64,000 bases of DNA, from contig JAUPSS010000001.1 in assembly GCA_040285825.1 (NCBI GenBank), forward strand, positions 2,170,001 to 2,234,000, given 5' to 3'. Made by a program: the position numbers and the translations under genes. Origin of the DNA: Eukaryota sp. TZLM1-RC (Eukaryota > Metamonada: BaSk clade). Of the stretch, positions 32,401 to 41,400 are shown piece by piece (within the stretch, counting starts at the first letter, position 1; every line of letters begins with the position of its first letter). The notes under the pieces are model-generated. The model saw nothing but the letters and a program-made list of their open reading frames with translations, ran no database searches and was not told the DNA's origin.

Positions 32401-32426
32401 AAGCTAAATCCATTTCCAGAACTCAA
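20430..32426 (-). CDS. Giant surface protein, C-terminal half (beta-helix, POMP-like, Cys-rich, multi-TM)
   Basis: 3,998 residues. About the first 2,880 are repetitive short beta-strands with Asn, Gly, Ser and Val turns, as in right-handed beta-helices. At about 22.3-23.8 kb comes a polymorphic-membrane-protein-like part with GGA(I/L/V) and FxxN-type repeats (GGALRVK, GGAIYAE, NGGALFMD, GGAVFVN). At about 21.5-22.04 kb follow Cys-rich ephrin-receptor-like GCC2/GCC3 modules (CKECPAGTRYVD, CEACPLGTWSSAS, CSPCPPGTQRD). The last about 330 residues hold 8-9 hydrophobic segments and a short charged tail. There is no credible own start: the frame overlaps the preceding half by 23 nt and has no signal peptide. 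I read it as the continuation of 32404-46258 after a single-base frame change. Family function is unproven. Extracellular adhesion or sensing is inferred from architecture. Confidence 0.88.
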   Translation of the reverse strand: MSSGNGFSFEWELQNLANITIPEDFVMKVLSGGYDSHPSRLLSTPGSTLEVGSPYPYVYDENTWFYANRSTLKMTDGSIMAYYGFVCFDNAVVGPSGTIIIKENATVCEWASLEIGGTELVIEGDATFCSLVLRGDFFGEDGSSLIITCDLTWYKGYIGGDSLVRITPEAYLYIKPDPDWEPSDEFEVQHILFETTRILNQGTGFVTANVSGSVDALFTNEGNFTFINGDWYKYHNVSDAISTFDNKGKVVVESVDHVALYWKFIQEVGEFVAKSGGFEFGEVSTISNKFTTKPSSQLFVSNLLTFDAATITFESPHFTPKNGAIVSFNHISVVSFDIEHFKLSSHGELVFEGGAVLQQSPEVFQLNKGVVKFLDVDPKFSIDNFYQTGGVLHVENCPQEILVDSFKFDDGIVETVSKWSINSTIWNGGEFTGAEVLSINNLVIQESLPKVCDSNVVLDHSIFTLGTVNGTFNCHIESSSFEVTASSETETYLLGCDSTFTNIDELSIESGSLILGMNLDNSGRVIVGSVLVLTDCDHVIDSDLIVLDDAEVVIDSPTEFSSNSNITGEGTITLNDNTTISGFIDFHGCINVPLETTLTLKDVVVANVSFCEVYGNVVIESGEYSEVWFNTVKDGNVLFTADSKLTLVNMVDINGLVNFDATSIDSLNVCNFINGTFVFNEPSVVSVDWFTQHEGTTHVNGQKVVFQHSNVTILGGGFIAGNGFEPKNAHFTVESEVFINQFSGSSPHFESLIINSGVFDVTYPSQFSINTAELNNGTFGGVDVMVEDFIWNNGLIQNDTTTTITNWNITHLGEKAFGSNTLVKLSNSGNWNNGFVYGDDGSLFKVENDSIMSFTGTNGWYTSNNITINSLIKSNGTLEFSTTESIVMEWDILSELIIGQEGVVYFQDSIVETTDLTIKDGATVYLRNQFNVSNTVSGDGDVVIDDPSSLVAFEGLVNTTGDLHMKDGLLDLRRSNIVNVSINYTGGIILFREDIHGDDINLPEVRSDLVIKETEAKSVRIGKCYAKITFTDVIVHKLLVEEMHTGCHLVFDEDSFIGKSVFQNMFDGQIDFNDGSDVKVDYLQVHDGEVSINDDSSPSFVYSQLIINGGKVTLDSGSSTKFFDFDTTMSGGELVIEEGGTKNCSQWNSLVLSGNGHVIIKEECEALAKYLEMNDESRLTSSKDFFANHYLFNGGFVGESTHIKAIDLFQGFSSQTKTFDSNSELTILDIGIFAHLSNDGSPSVLITFNESSSLNIPENSQLHIVSDNERTITFSTVNSDIWSGIVNEGVLNVSTIGNTIFEADLVSHVNSEMVFNENSLFELNGNTVVQDSGILHRNANVTIRGDFVQEKSSVFTIINGKVISSGSAVFNGKADCHLESGCFVVGQGNLTFSGSFESLDYIFVQVLSGNALMYGKLNTAKFDVSGGSLVAAHDSTTQQLFGKVSDGLVEFIEYCKVFSISNLTQSGGTVISNSNDLIDFTDTSINVSDGRLEFLKNSLIKNTVADISGGIVYIDAFNNDPERFVKIDAFNNDPVRFSFIQLSGGVLELEHNENVLIDNLLLNGGMRNGSSLLIIQEQFIWESGSLESNSKTISKSETIFQFDAEKVVGAHHELQLNTMSTFKAGELQLFDQALLINQNDAVFNITGAGKILDNSGFNDAQFINKEAALISKENCYMFYISVSLLNYGAIELREEDSCPQASTLAISGTSWSVGSINVLPRTKLEIAGVFYLNGTEESTTIGNGSIHLTEGNSHLLVSNNFGFNGQIVLESDYSILDLLPESTLSNLNVSITANATTNLLAKLPGLELHMSDGFFSSHASSSIASVSTLNLEGGVVDFLADSDVDLDDSIWSINNGSVFINDNSRVLINNVEAYLNGGLVLFGETMISNVYHFDTLSVCGGVLELNNNNSITTETFNLCGGTRSGNGNLNVTQYFSWTAGSLTDPGTTTLLATSLFTEDRPKDLENGHSLINFDEMTIDNTFVDLVNGSQLINKESGFVFFNNSAGFIGEIHTELDPSIINYGRFLVLEESSGTVSSDFFNYGDVSVLDDSIIDIGGINSFSIGLINVSYSSTIKIHGTFDLGSEGTFYGGGTLHVYSPFGFVSIFTKFDHINNIIVSDSARLTLSQEGTCYLYPSTVLVSNASLYIEHCTVDDLKLTVNDNGFVLVNGTVEINGFELDLESGFVGVADSASIIVTHSNWTLGPSISVLEFSDSSLVGDLYSLELLDNSLISISDHILSNFSVINLVLNGGIFNYSDSYYDLIVNNLASFNGNRTGSGNLYFDTGILIHNSSFTGTGYSEFANSSSCLFNDGSFVLNQHLLSLYCSGSAEKMVFEIIDADLLQFEQSTLSLSDTKIIGSNSRFESFGNLTIFNNVESFIESIIANILLVKTNSTLAFGDSASLDLASVSTLYGSIGTSESGYLELFGDVECWSDQCFINYGNTLFTNSSINFNVSITSFDGTTLLSPNSTFDGSTNVSSFGGLVTIDTDISHLSINNVFGGDVVLLSSVNELDLLSIYGGLVLFNNGSTVYSIPSIFQISGNSTVIADSGSTLSINQIPVEVYGGQFIIERDSTVYCGSPNNCFFNQSGGHILSNKDLEINILELSGGTFESNVSVDSMFTLLGGYVNNSIVEINSASSCDSSVISNTELYIHQSFITKCDSTIDLLSSQLVFLENALVQGTNTLLVNDLDDSFIEFKSEFSVISTDTFVFNSPTYLPFGVSTSGNLTISDPILTGVFAILEPGVFQTNLLNVSADSSFNTIGNTHSKGDITIYGSMETLGHHAHSGELTFTENSFVYVAIRNQDDYDSFSSSMVNYSGTLFINFNANIALERGIQFNFVNHDAYSGKFAKISGNCMFNFGFNYTESNLIGYVGRKIDPDYDAEIHVASWGYDSICCGTLQAPCKSLKTALSRALERDVIVFLDGVYDDYAPLTVENSNIALINGTGNVIDCNFKSRYGLEIKGESNISITGFTFKNCETAIKITRSKTFISDFNTISSIDSVSPRVLESVKSQVVLDDVVFTDLNGTLFSLSLHSKAVFKSIKVEEIIGNAFSLESSQLSINDFNISSLKGSIFNSVSSSIDINNAIVSESTVLSPLVDSVHDSIKFDSFIGSDITSNYPLFLIKHSSLETKIVDLSSITSSFPFVSSFKSSFKLTDSSFKDLSMPLINGYYSIIRVDSCNVTGLSVDNIITTNHCEIEVDNVLLKGTRTFIKSSNHGSVSVSDSNFIDGQSSAIITMSTDYVFIKNSIFHKYKTAEAGGALRVKGLNSQLSIHNSSFNECTADLFGGAIYAEVGYLEIDTSKFGKNVAVTNGGALFMDSVDSNSKISNSQFMDNFGSVGGAVFVNSSNIPQLESSQFTNNKASLYGQHYATNAHQIVAREVDFTTVAVAVVDAFNNTVNSTVSRTIYFSPTTSTVGFTGLTKTELVRGQALVSEVSVIGAPQVYQVVAFSSGLLPATFTFEGGHCVEGSVVDPSSGQCKECPAGTRYVDHDCEACPLGTWSSASASTSCSPCPPGTQRDVNDHGCTACDYRSVAPEMGSESCTPCPPRMGANQHLTECVCIGNLFKVDGDCIQCPPGLFCEAFNEYCVMDGFFQANDGTVYPCKKDGCVGNCTSDASCLDGFTGPLCSHCEEGHYPSGNLCLECPNVFFILLGILVQVGMYASIVPLIKLDSQTNYSSLRYYLPLVRFLQSLCAIRIITAIDLPAGIHRLFDLLDSILIRPWGSPIHTCTGLPGGFTSLYWTSALLLPTILVVGYVRRKIPLSMIMYQLFFAVPAHNLLAVFSCRSDSDSLSYFSEHYSEIQCFTVSWWLSAIVSSLYLLAFIGSSLYFIMSFKKYPFTATYASKGYSDEVVYQLHLLIITGALFMFESFGLSVQCAIGFIVCLCALAFNSKRRSYVHPKAHSLQGIYLLVEGILFMLMFVRGIDFVNTSFVFFDVVLILTGLLILYAIYGSLSSFVWGTVDNVKFTKNKTFATNILQNPFVHLGHRVEGDEFDVE

Positions 32427-35400
32427 TCAGTTCCATTCCATGATTAACATAAACTACCGGCAAACTATCTGGTGTTGTGTGGGGTACATAGGTGTCCATA
32501 TCAATAATAGAATAGTTTGGGGTGAAATCTAGTAGGAAAAAACCACCATCTAACACTTGTAGAATTTCGTTAAAAACAACACTTGCGTTTTTACCACCAA
32601 CAATGGGGCAATCTCGACGCCATTCAACTGGACCATTGAAAATAACAGTTGCAAAATCACCTACATCTTTTTCCCAAGTATCGTGAATAACACAACCCTT
32701 TTCAGCAATAGTAACTGACTGCTTGTCACCAGAAGAAATGAAACCACCACCTTCTCGCCAATCAAATTGATTAGCAATATAAAGTGTATCAAAACCACCT
32801 CGGAAACCTCCCTGAATAGTAAGTGAATCTAGGTGAATATCTAATCCAGTAATAAATGACACAATACCTTGCACTCTTATGTGAAGTCTTTCAAATTTTC
32901 CTCCTTCAACAATAGTAAAGTTTTCAAAAACAACATGACTACCTCTAACAGTAAGAGAAACATCTTCTGTAATACGAGCTCCTTCGGTAATGATTAATTG
33001 ACCATGGTCTTGGACTTGGGATTCAAAAAGTGAAAACTCAGTTTTAATATAGATAATCCCTGTAACTTCCCTAATAATGAAATAAAAACCATTACCAACA
33101 ATTCTAGAACCAGGAGCATCTTCAAAAGTAAAAGGATCTCCAACTACTCCAATTCTAGTATTTGGTTGACAAATGACTTCATAAACAGAAAAACCACCTC
33201 CAGCCATTAAAAACTCTCCGAATTGTAGATCAACCAGACCATAGTTTTCAAAATAAAATTCATTTGAAAAAGTGGAAACAAACATCGTAAGGGTTCCTTG
33301 GTTGAGGAGGATTGACCTTGTGTTGTTGCAAGAGTCATCAATCCATGTAAGAGCTTGTAGAAATATCATCTCTGCGTTTTCCTCGTTAATAATTTGGGCT
33401 TCTGAACCATAAAATATTCCAAAACCGATAACATCAAATTCTCCTCTATTAATTAAAACAGAATGATTATACATAAAACGATCAAAACCTTGAGGCGCAG
33501 CTTCCGCTGTGTTCAGGATAACTACCATTGCATTTTCCCCAAACCCACCACCTTGCCAATCTAAATGATTGGTTACGTGAACCTCATCATAACCACCAGA
33601 AAAACCATTAATCAAAACCAAATCGGCGATAGTAATCAAGGTATTGGTGAAAAAGTTGACATCACCGTAATGGCAAGTTACTGTTCGAAGAGGTACCATT
33701 TGTGAAACCTTGTTGAACCTTGCTTCGCCATAAACAACCTCAAGATTAAAAGAATTTGCCAAAAAGGCATCATCATCGAATATCAAAGTTCCTTCATTGA
33801 TACGTACATCTGAATCAGTAGAGAAATAACCATGTAAATGAACAACTGCATTGGAATAAAGACGAATTTCACCGTGACAAATAACTCTTGAAGTTGGTCC
33901 CAGAACCGAAAGTTCCGACTCTGAATGGAAAGCCAAAGTACCAGGTGTATTGATAGTAAAATTGCCATTACCAAGCACAGCAGCATAAGCTTCAAAAGTA
34001 CCAAATTCGATATTAAATTCGCCATTTACCTTAAAGTTCCAGAAACTCCTAAAGCGTACCAAGAATGGCATCAGATTGAGCTCTCCATTAATTACAAACA
34101 GGGCATCACAAACCTTGGGAGTAAGTGATGAATTACCAGACCGATGATTACAAACAAGTTCCGTATTAGAGGTTAAAGTTAAGGAACCAGTGGGACTAAT
34201 TTCAAACGTAGAGTCATCAAAACCATTGAAAGCACCACTTCCAGTCCATCGAACTTCTTCATGAACAATGACGTGGACCATATTTTCAAGGCGTTTAGCA
34301 GAATTACTGGTGATATCCAATGGATTGAATATATCAACAACCATATCACCACTGAAACCACCTCCTCTCCATTCAAAAACTTCATCAGAATTGAATTCAG
34401 TAGAATTAATCACAATGTTATCTCCTGTTCCTTTAATAGTACCCCTATCATCCAATACACCATAACCATCAAAAGTAACTAAACCAATACCAGTTTCAAA
34501 ACTCATAGTTGCATCATCAATTACTTCAAAGCCTCGAACACTGCCTAAATCATTGGTTAAATGGTGGAAATTCAAAGTAGCATTAGAGGAAATGTGAATT
34601 CTGGATATAGAGAGATCCACAGGGCCTGTAAAAGTGACAAAACCAGTATCATATTGAAGATTTTGGAATGAAAATTCGTGTCGAACTTCCACATGAGCAG
34701 CACAATGATCAGGTCTAAATTGGGCTGGTTGAAGGGAAAAGGTATCTAATTGTTCAATTACTCTGGATGTATTATGGAAGATATACTTGGCGTTATATGA
34801 TCTTCTCCAACAAGCTCCAGATTCTTCAAAGAAAATTCTACATGAATCTTCAATGAAATAATCATCATAGACATCAAGAGAACCCCTAAATCTAACTGTA
34901 CCTCCTGTATGGTTAAAACTGTTTCTAATTGAGATAGAAGTATACCAACGACGAACATGACTTCCTTCAAGTATAGTATAAGGACCATGAAAACTGACAG
35001 TTTGGCCTGTACCATCAAATCTGGACCGAAGAATAGTTGTTGCACATTCAGAAGTGATTAATGAAGAGTCTTGTAATCTAACAGTGTTTCCTGTATCAAT
35101 ATCCAATTGAGCTGAGGGTAAAAAGACAATTCTGGATGTATCTCTTATGGTTTTGGTTCTAGAACTACTAATGCAGTGTTCAATTCTACCAATTCGGCTC
35201 ACATAAATCTTACCAGAACCACTTATATAACCACAACGCCAAATAAAATCTTTTACATAAATGTCATCTGAACCACTCTTATGACCACCATCAAGAATGA
35301 AAGAATTTAGGGTTAAATCATGCGTGGTGCTAAATTCAGCTTCACCGTTGAAAAGTTCCACATCAGTAAATGAAGTAGCTTCTGATGTTTGACCAAATCT

Positions 35401-38400
35401 AATAAATTCAGATGAAGTCATTCTCAACACTTTAGAGGTAACGGGTTCTTGTAAACCATAAATATAAACATCAGAAGTAGTGGCAACATCGAAAACATCC
35501 AGAGAAAAGTTTCCTGTAACAGATGTAGAATGATCAATGGTTAAAACAGAGCGATCTCGAAGATAAAATTCTGTAATGTTAAGAATAGCGTGTTCACCAA
35601 AATACCAAGCACCATTACCTTGACTGAATACATGGCTTAGATCCCAATAACCATTGAACAAAACTTCAAGTCTCCATTCTCTCGGATCTGAATCTCTGTC
35701 AGCATGGTCTCTATTGCCGGGATTCCAACCATGCAAATGCATATTACCTGCACCACTTGCCACACTACCTTTTCTAAAGTCATGGTTCCAAGGACCTAAG
35801 AGTAATTGTGCATCTTCCTCAAGGAAATAACGAGCAGAGGCATAAGAAACAGATGGTGCATCAAAAAAGACAGTAACACCGTCAGCAGCAGTAAATATAT
35901 TGTGCTGTAAAACTCTTAATTCAAAATCAACTCTAATATCTTCAGTAGGAAAATCTAAAACACCATAATTGATGAGATAATGATACCTTTCACGATTACG
36001 ACCACCAGATGGATATCGAGTGTTAAATTCAACGGGATCAACAAATCTTGCATGACCATCAGCCAATACACGTATATTTACCCTAGCATTTGAATCCCTT
36101 GCATCCATGGTAACATCCCCAGGACCTCCAATAAAAGCATAATTATGAATATTTAAATCCATATTATAACTCATTCCCCTTCCCTTGGCGTTAGTAGAGT
36201 TAAGCTTATACAAAACATCTAATTGACGAATAGCTAATTCACCACCATTCCAGTCAAAAAAATCAACTTCAAGAATATCAGTCCCGTGAATAGAAGATTG
36301 ATTGTAGGATTCGTAAGTGTTGTCTCGTTTTCTATCAAAACCTATTTGCCTTAGACAATCACTACTGAAAAAGTCACTTTCATCTGGAAGATTCATTGTA
36401 ATTGAATCTATTGAAACTTGATTATTAGTATTGAGAGATAAGTACCCATGGTTTACGGTTAAAGAAGGGGTACTCCAATCGTAATCGAAATCAGTTAGTC
36501 TCAAGGCACCACCATTATTAATTTCCTGTTCGTCAGGGATAATAAATGGTAAATCATGGTGAACAATATCAAGAGTTCCTCCGTTAATATCTAAATTAGG
36601 GAACAAAAGACCATAAATAGACCTAAAATGACGTAGCCTACCACATTCATTCAACACTACAGATTCATAAGTAAAGTTCTGTCCACTTTCCAAACCAAAA
36701 TAAGTACTACGATCAAAAGAAACATAGCCTCTTTCTATAACCAGCTTATTGATAGGATGTCTTGCTTCTTCAAGGAAAAATAACCGTCCAAATGATTGAG
36801 TATGGTCTGAGCGTAGGTCAAAAATACCATTAAATCGGACATATGAACCATCGGTTCTAAAGTCAATTCTACAGGTAGGGCAAGAGATTGCTGAAGTAGG
36901 TGTAAATAAGTGATGTGTGTCTTGATTTTGGTTCATTTCAGAGTTAAACGCAAGTAAACACGTAGGGCAAAGGGTAATATTGGTTTCAATAACACCACCA
37001 CCAGTTCCAAGAGCTAATTCGAAATCCAAAACTTCATTAATAGTATCTGGTTTCAGCTCGACTTTCCAGTGAAGATGGCGTTTTTTGGTGGCGTTTCTAA
37101 AATATAATTCGCCATAATTGCGGAAAATTCCAATACGATTGACATAATTGTTGTCTTGAACAGAAAATACAAAATCTCCAATAACATTAGTGACATTCAT
37201 CAACTCCAGAGTACCACTATAATCACCACGAATATCACCATTGTCCACATCAATTGTACACAATACATTTGCCGCTAGCTTGGTACTAGATCCATGAATT
37301 AGTTTATCATTGGAGGTATAAATAGTTAAAGGTTCGTCGGATTCTGTGATACCTCCCCTAAATCCTCCACCTTTAAAATGAATTTCATGGTGAACAATTG
37401 CTCGATCACTACCATCTCTTGTGGCAGTATGTCTATGGGCACCATCTAATACCAAGTGGTCAATATTAACCAAATATCGAGTATTTAATCGTAACGTACC
37501 TTGAATAATTTCAACATTATACAGAATGATAGGAAAATCACCAGAAAAGTCCTTCATTTCAACCAAAGATCCGCCTTTTATTTCAAAAGAAGGAACAATA
37601 AAATCATCTTGAATATTTTCGAATAAAAAGTCAGTACCATGTGGTTTAAATATTTCAATAGTGAATAAAGGAAGGGTAATAAACTCACACTCGCCCCCAG
37701 TACCAGATAATTCAGTAATATTTGAATACTCGTCACCATTTCTGATGCTTGCATCAGCATTTCCTGATAAAGTAAATAGTGGACTATTGAGGTGCAAAAA
37801 GCGATTAATAGTTAATCTAGCAGATACGTGAATCTGATCTTCTATTAAAACATCAACAACTCTTTCAAGTGTTAAAGTAGACCCTGAAATTGCGGTTAGT
37901 TTTGGTGTGTAAAATTCTAGGCCAACATCTTCAAATGTAGTTCTTCCACCAGTAGTTTTAATTTCAGTCAACACTCGAACAGTGCCTTCAACATTAGAGA
38001 ACAGGATAACAGACCCATGGGTACCAGTAAACTTGTCATCAATTAACAAGTCTTTGTGTAAATCTTTAAAAGTAACCTCACCACCAAGAGAGAAACTTTC
38101 TGGGGTCCAAACATTATTGTAAACATTACTAATGAACAAAGTATGTCCAGTTTCAACATACAAGCCACTTTCAAATACCAACCATTCATATAGATTAATT
38201 AAGGAAAAAGAACCTCCTAAATTCCGAGGTTTTGAAATAAAAGTGGTGTTGAGCAAAACATCTTTAAATGTAGCTTCTCCCCCTTCAAAATCAACCACAT
38301 CAAAGGTAAGATAGTTATTAATTTCTTCAACAATTAATTCTCCATCGGTTTGTTTCAAAAGGCTGATGAAGAAGGGCTGACTAACTTCAGTAATAGTGAA

Positions 38401-41400
38401 TTTACCTCCATGAATTGCTAATAAGTCAAAATCAAAAATCTCACTTCGTTCTTTACCTTCGTAAAAGTTTAATATACCATCATGAATAGTAATGGTATCA
38501 AGGTCGATACAAGTCTTATTAGTAAAAGTAAATGTACCTATATCGTGTACAAAATCAAGAGTTAAATTGTATCTTCCACTAAATACTATTTCACCTAAAC
38601 GATTAGTACGCAAAGTAGCCTTTAAACCATCAAAAACTGCATCTTCAGTGACAACAACCAAGGAATTATAAACATCAAAAGTGGTAAAAGGATCGAAATT
38701 GAACAATCCATCAAGTGTTGCATTGCCCTGGAACTGCCTAAATACTGTTGATTTTAAATCAAAAACTCCAGCATTAGTTTGTAAAAACTTGAGTTGATTT
38801 GTTAAATGACCAGTTCCATTGAGTTTGACAAAATTGCCAGTATTGATAAATAAGGGTAAATCAACATTGTCCGTTCTATTTACATCCATTACTGAAAAGA
38901 AAAAGTTATCCAAGTCACTGCATAAAACATCTCCACATAGGTATCCAAATTGAAGCAAACCATTATTAGCAAATATAGCATCTTGGTAAGAGTAAAAGGT
39001 AAAATCATCAACAAAAGCCATGGTTCCATTATTAATAAGTGAGGCATTAAAACTCAAATGTTTTAGGTAATAGTCTTCAAATAATACAAGAGAGTCTGAA
39101 CCAAAAACCAACTCGAATTGTTCTCCAGTATCTCTATGGGAACCAATTCTACCATTCTTCCAGAATCCTGATTGGGTAATTACTACATTATCAGCACCCT
39201 CGATATTACCAGAAATGAAATCAAAAACACTAATAGTGACATCAGTTCCTGTAGAGAAACGCAAAAAACCACCATGTAAAGTTAAATAGCCAATGTGAAC
39301 CGAGGTGATAATATCCTCAAAATAAATACTACCACCATTCTCAACAGAAACAGAATTATTAAAATTAATTACTTCAGAGCCTCTAAAAACAATAGAACAA
39401 TAGTCGAAGCAAGACCAAGAATCAGCAGTGAGGTTGGCATTAGTACCGAAATGAATTAAACCACGATCAAAAGAAGCAGTCAACATCTCAAATTGACCGG
39501 AAACCTTGAGGGTGGAATATTGATGAAGGGAAAGTAATCCATTAATTGCAGTATTAGAACCTTGGCCAACTGAGAATAATTCAAAACCAAAAACATAACC
39601 AAACTTGGTTTTATAAGGACCTAGTTCCAAATGAGAAGAATCTTTGGTATGAAAAGTACCCAGTGATTCACCACCAGCTGCTAAATAAAGTTTTCCCTTA
39701 TCCAGATTAAATGAACCGGATTTGGCAATAAAAAACTCAAATGAACAAATTAAATCAGCAGGAGAAATTTTACTTGCTTGACCCTTGATAACAAAACGGG
39801 GGGCATTATGAAAAGTTGAAGGTTTGACTGATCTGGGGTATAGCAAAGATTCACCGTTTAAATCAAAATATGCAAATCCATCAACAATAATAGATGCAAG
39901 AGAGTGTCCAATTATACAACCTTCATTCCAAACAGCATGATTCACAACTGTGATACTAGAATTAGCTAGTAACACCTTGTCAAAGGTCTTTTCAAAATAG
40001 ATAAATTGGGAAATAATATAAAGGTCAACCGAGCCAGAATGGAAAAAGAATTCTTCAGACTCAACAGTGTCAATACCCGTAACTAGAGAATCATTTAACA
40101 AGAAGTGATCTGTTCCAATAACATGACCTGTGTTGCTTATGAAAACAGACTGCTTTTCAATAGTGCAATCATTGATTCTAATTGGGGTATCATTTTCTAG
40201 GAAGGAAACAGTTGAATATTTGAAATCTAAATAATGGATAAGAGGATTGGTCAATTGTTGAGTAGACATTGTGGCATTGAATAAGGAAAAATCTATGATT
40301 TCCAAATCCTTACATTCAGCAAAATGAATCCATCCACTTTCGATATAAGTTTGATTAATGAGGAATGAAGAATGAATATCTTCCCAAATTACAGTAGATT
40401 CAGTACCATTCTGGACAAAGTTGATAATATTGAGGTCCCTGTGTAAATCAGAAACTTCTAGATAACCAAACACAAACAAGTAATTCAAGGTCCACAAAGA
40501 ACCTTCGTTACCAGAAAACTTAACCACAGCAGGGTACTCAATAACTAAGTCAGTGATGGTGAAAGTAGATCCAGGTTCAAAATAAATACTTCCAAAACCA
40601 AAGAATAAGTTCTCATTTAAGGAGTAATTACCATAAAATAAAACTTCAAGTGGATCTCCAATATAAGTGAAGTTGGAGTTGCGATCAGTGTAATTGACAG
40701 AAAAATGCACATCAGATCCAAGTAATAGGGAACTAGAGTAGAAAATAACTGATCCTTTTTCCAAGATATCAAAGGTTCCAAAACCAGAAAATTCCATAAA
40801 CCCATGAACATCACCACCATTAGACAGAACAATTGATGATGAATTACCAAATAAGTGCCCATTATGAACCAAGTGAACGTCAATTTCAAGTGTTCCGAAA
40901 TGAATAGAACTTGTGCCATTTAAAACAAAATAATTGTTGGAGCTATTAAGAGAATTTGAAACAAAAGAAGGAGAATCATAGAAATCAACGACAGAATGGT
41001 CTGAAAAAGCTAAACTTGAATGAGAATAAAACTCAAGATTTACAAAATCATCAACAATAGCACTGTTTAATACCGTAATACTGGCATTAGACATGGACTT
41101 TGAGGTAGGACTAGACAAAATAAAATGAGAATAATCACCAACAATAATTGAAACTTCAGTAAAATCACCTCCAAACCAAGTAAAATGGTCGGTAATATGC
41201 ACAGTATCCTGGCCAGAAATCTTGGAAGATCCAAAAAGAGTCATATTGTTGACAACAACTTCATGATTTGTATCAAAAACAACATGAGTTCCGTTAACAT
41301 CAAGAAAATCTAAATGAAGAGGTTCAACAAGTTCGGAAAATACCATAGATCCGCCATTAAGACTCATTCCTAAAATTTGAATATTCCCGGTTAAATTGGA

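Noticed and set aside
32400-32460. A tiny intron joining the two halves of the giant gene
   Set aside because: All nearby GT donors are phase 0 or 1, while usable AG acceptors of the downstream frame close to the break need phase 2. No combination within the overlap keeps the frame, and a longer one would delete good coding sequence.
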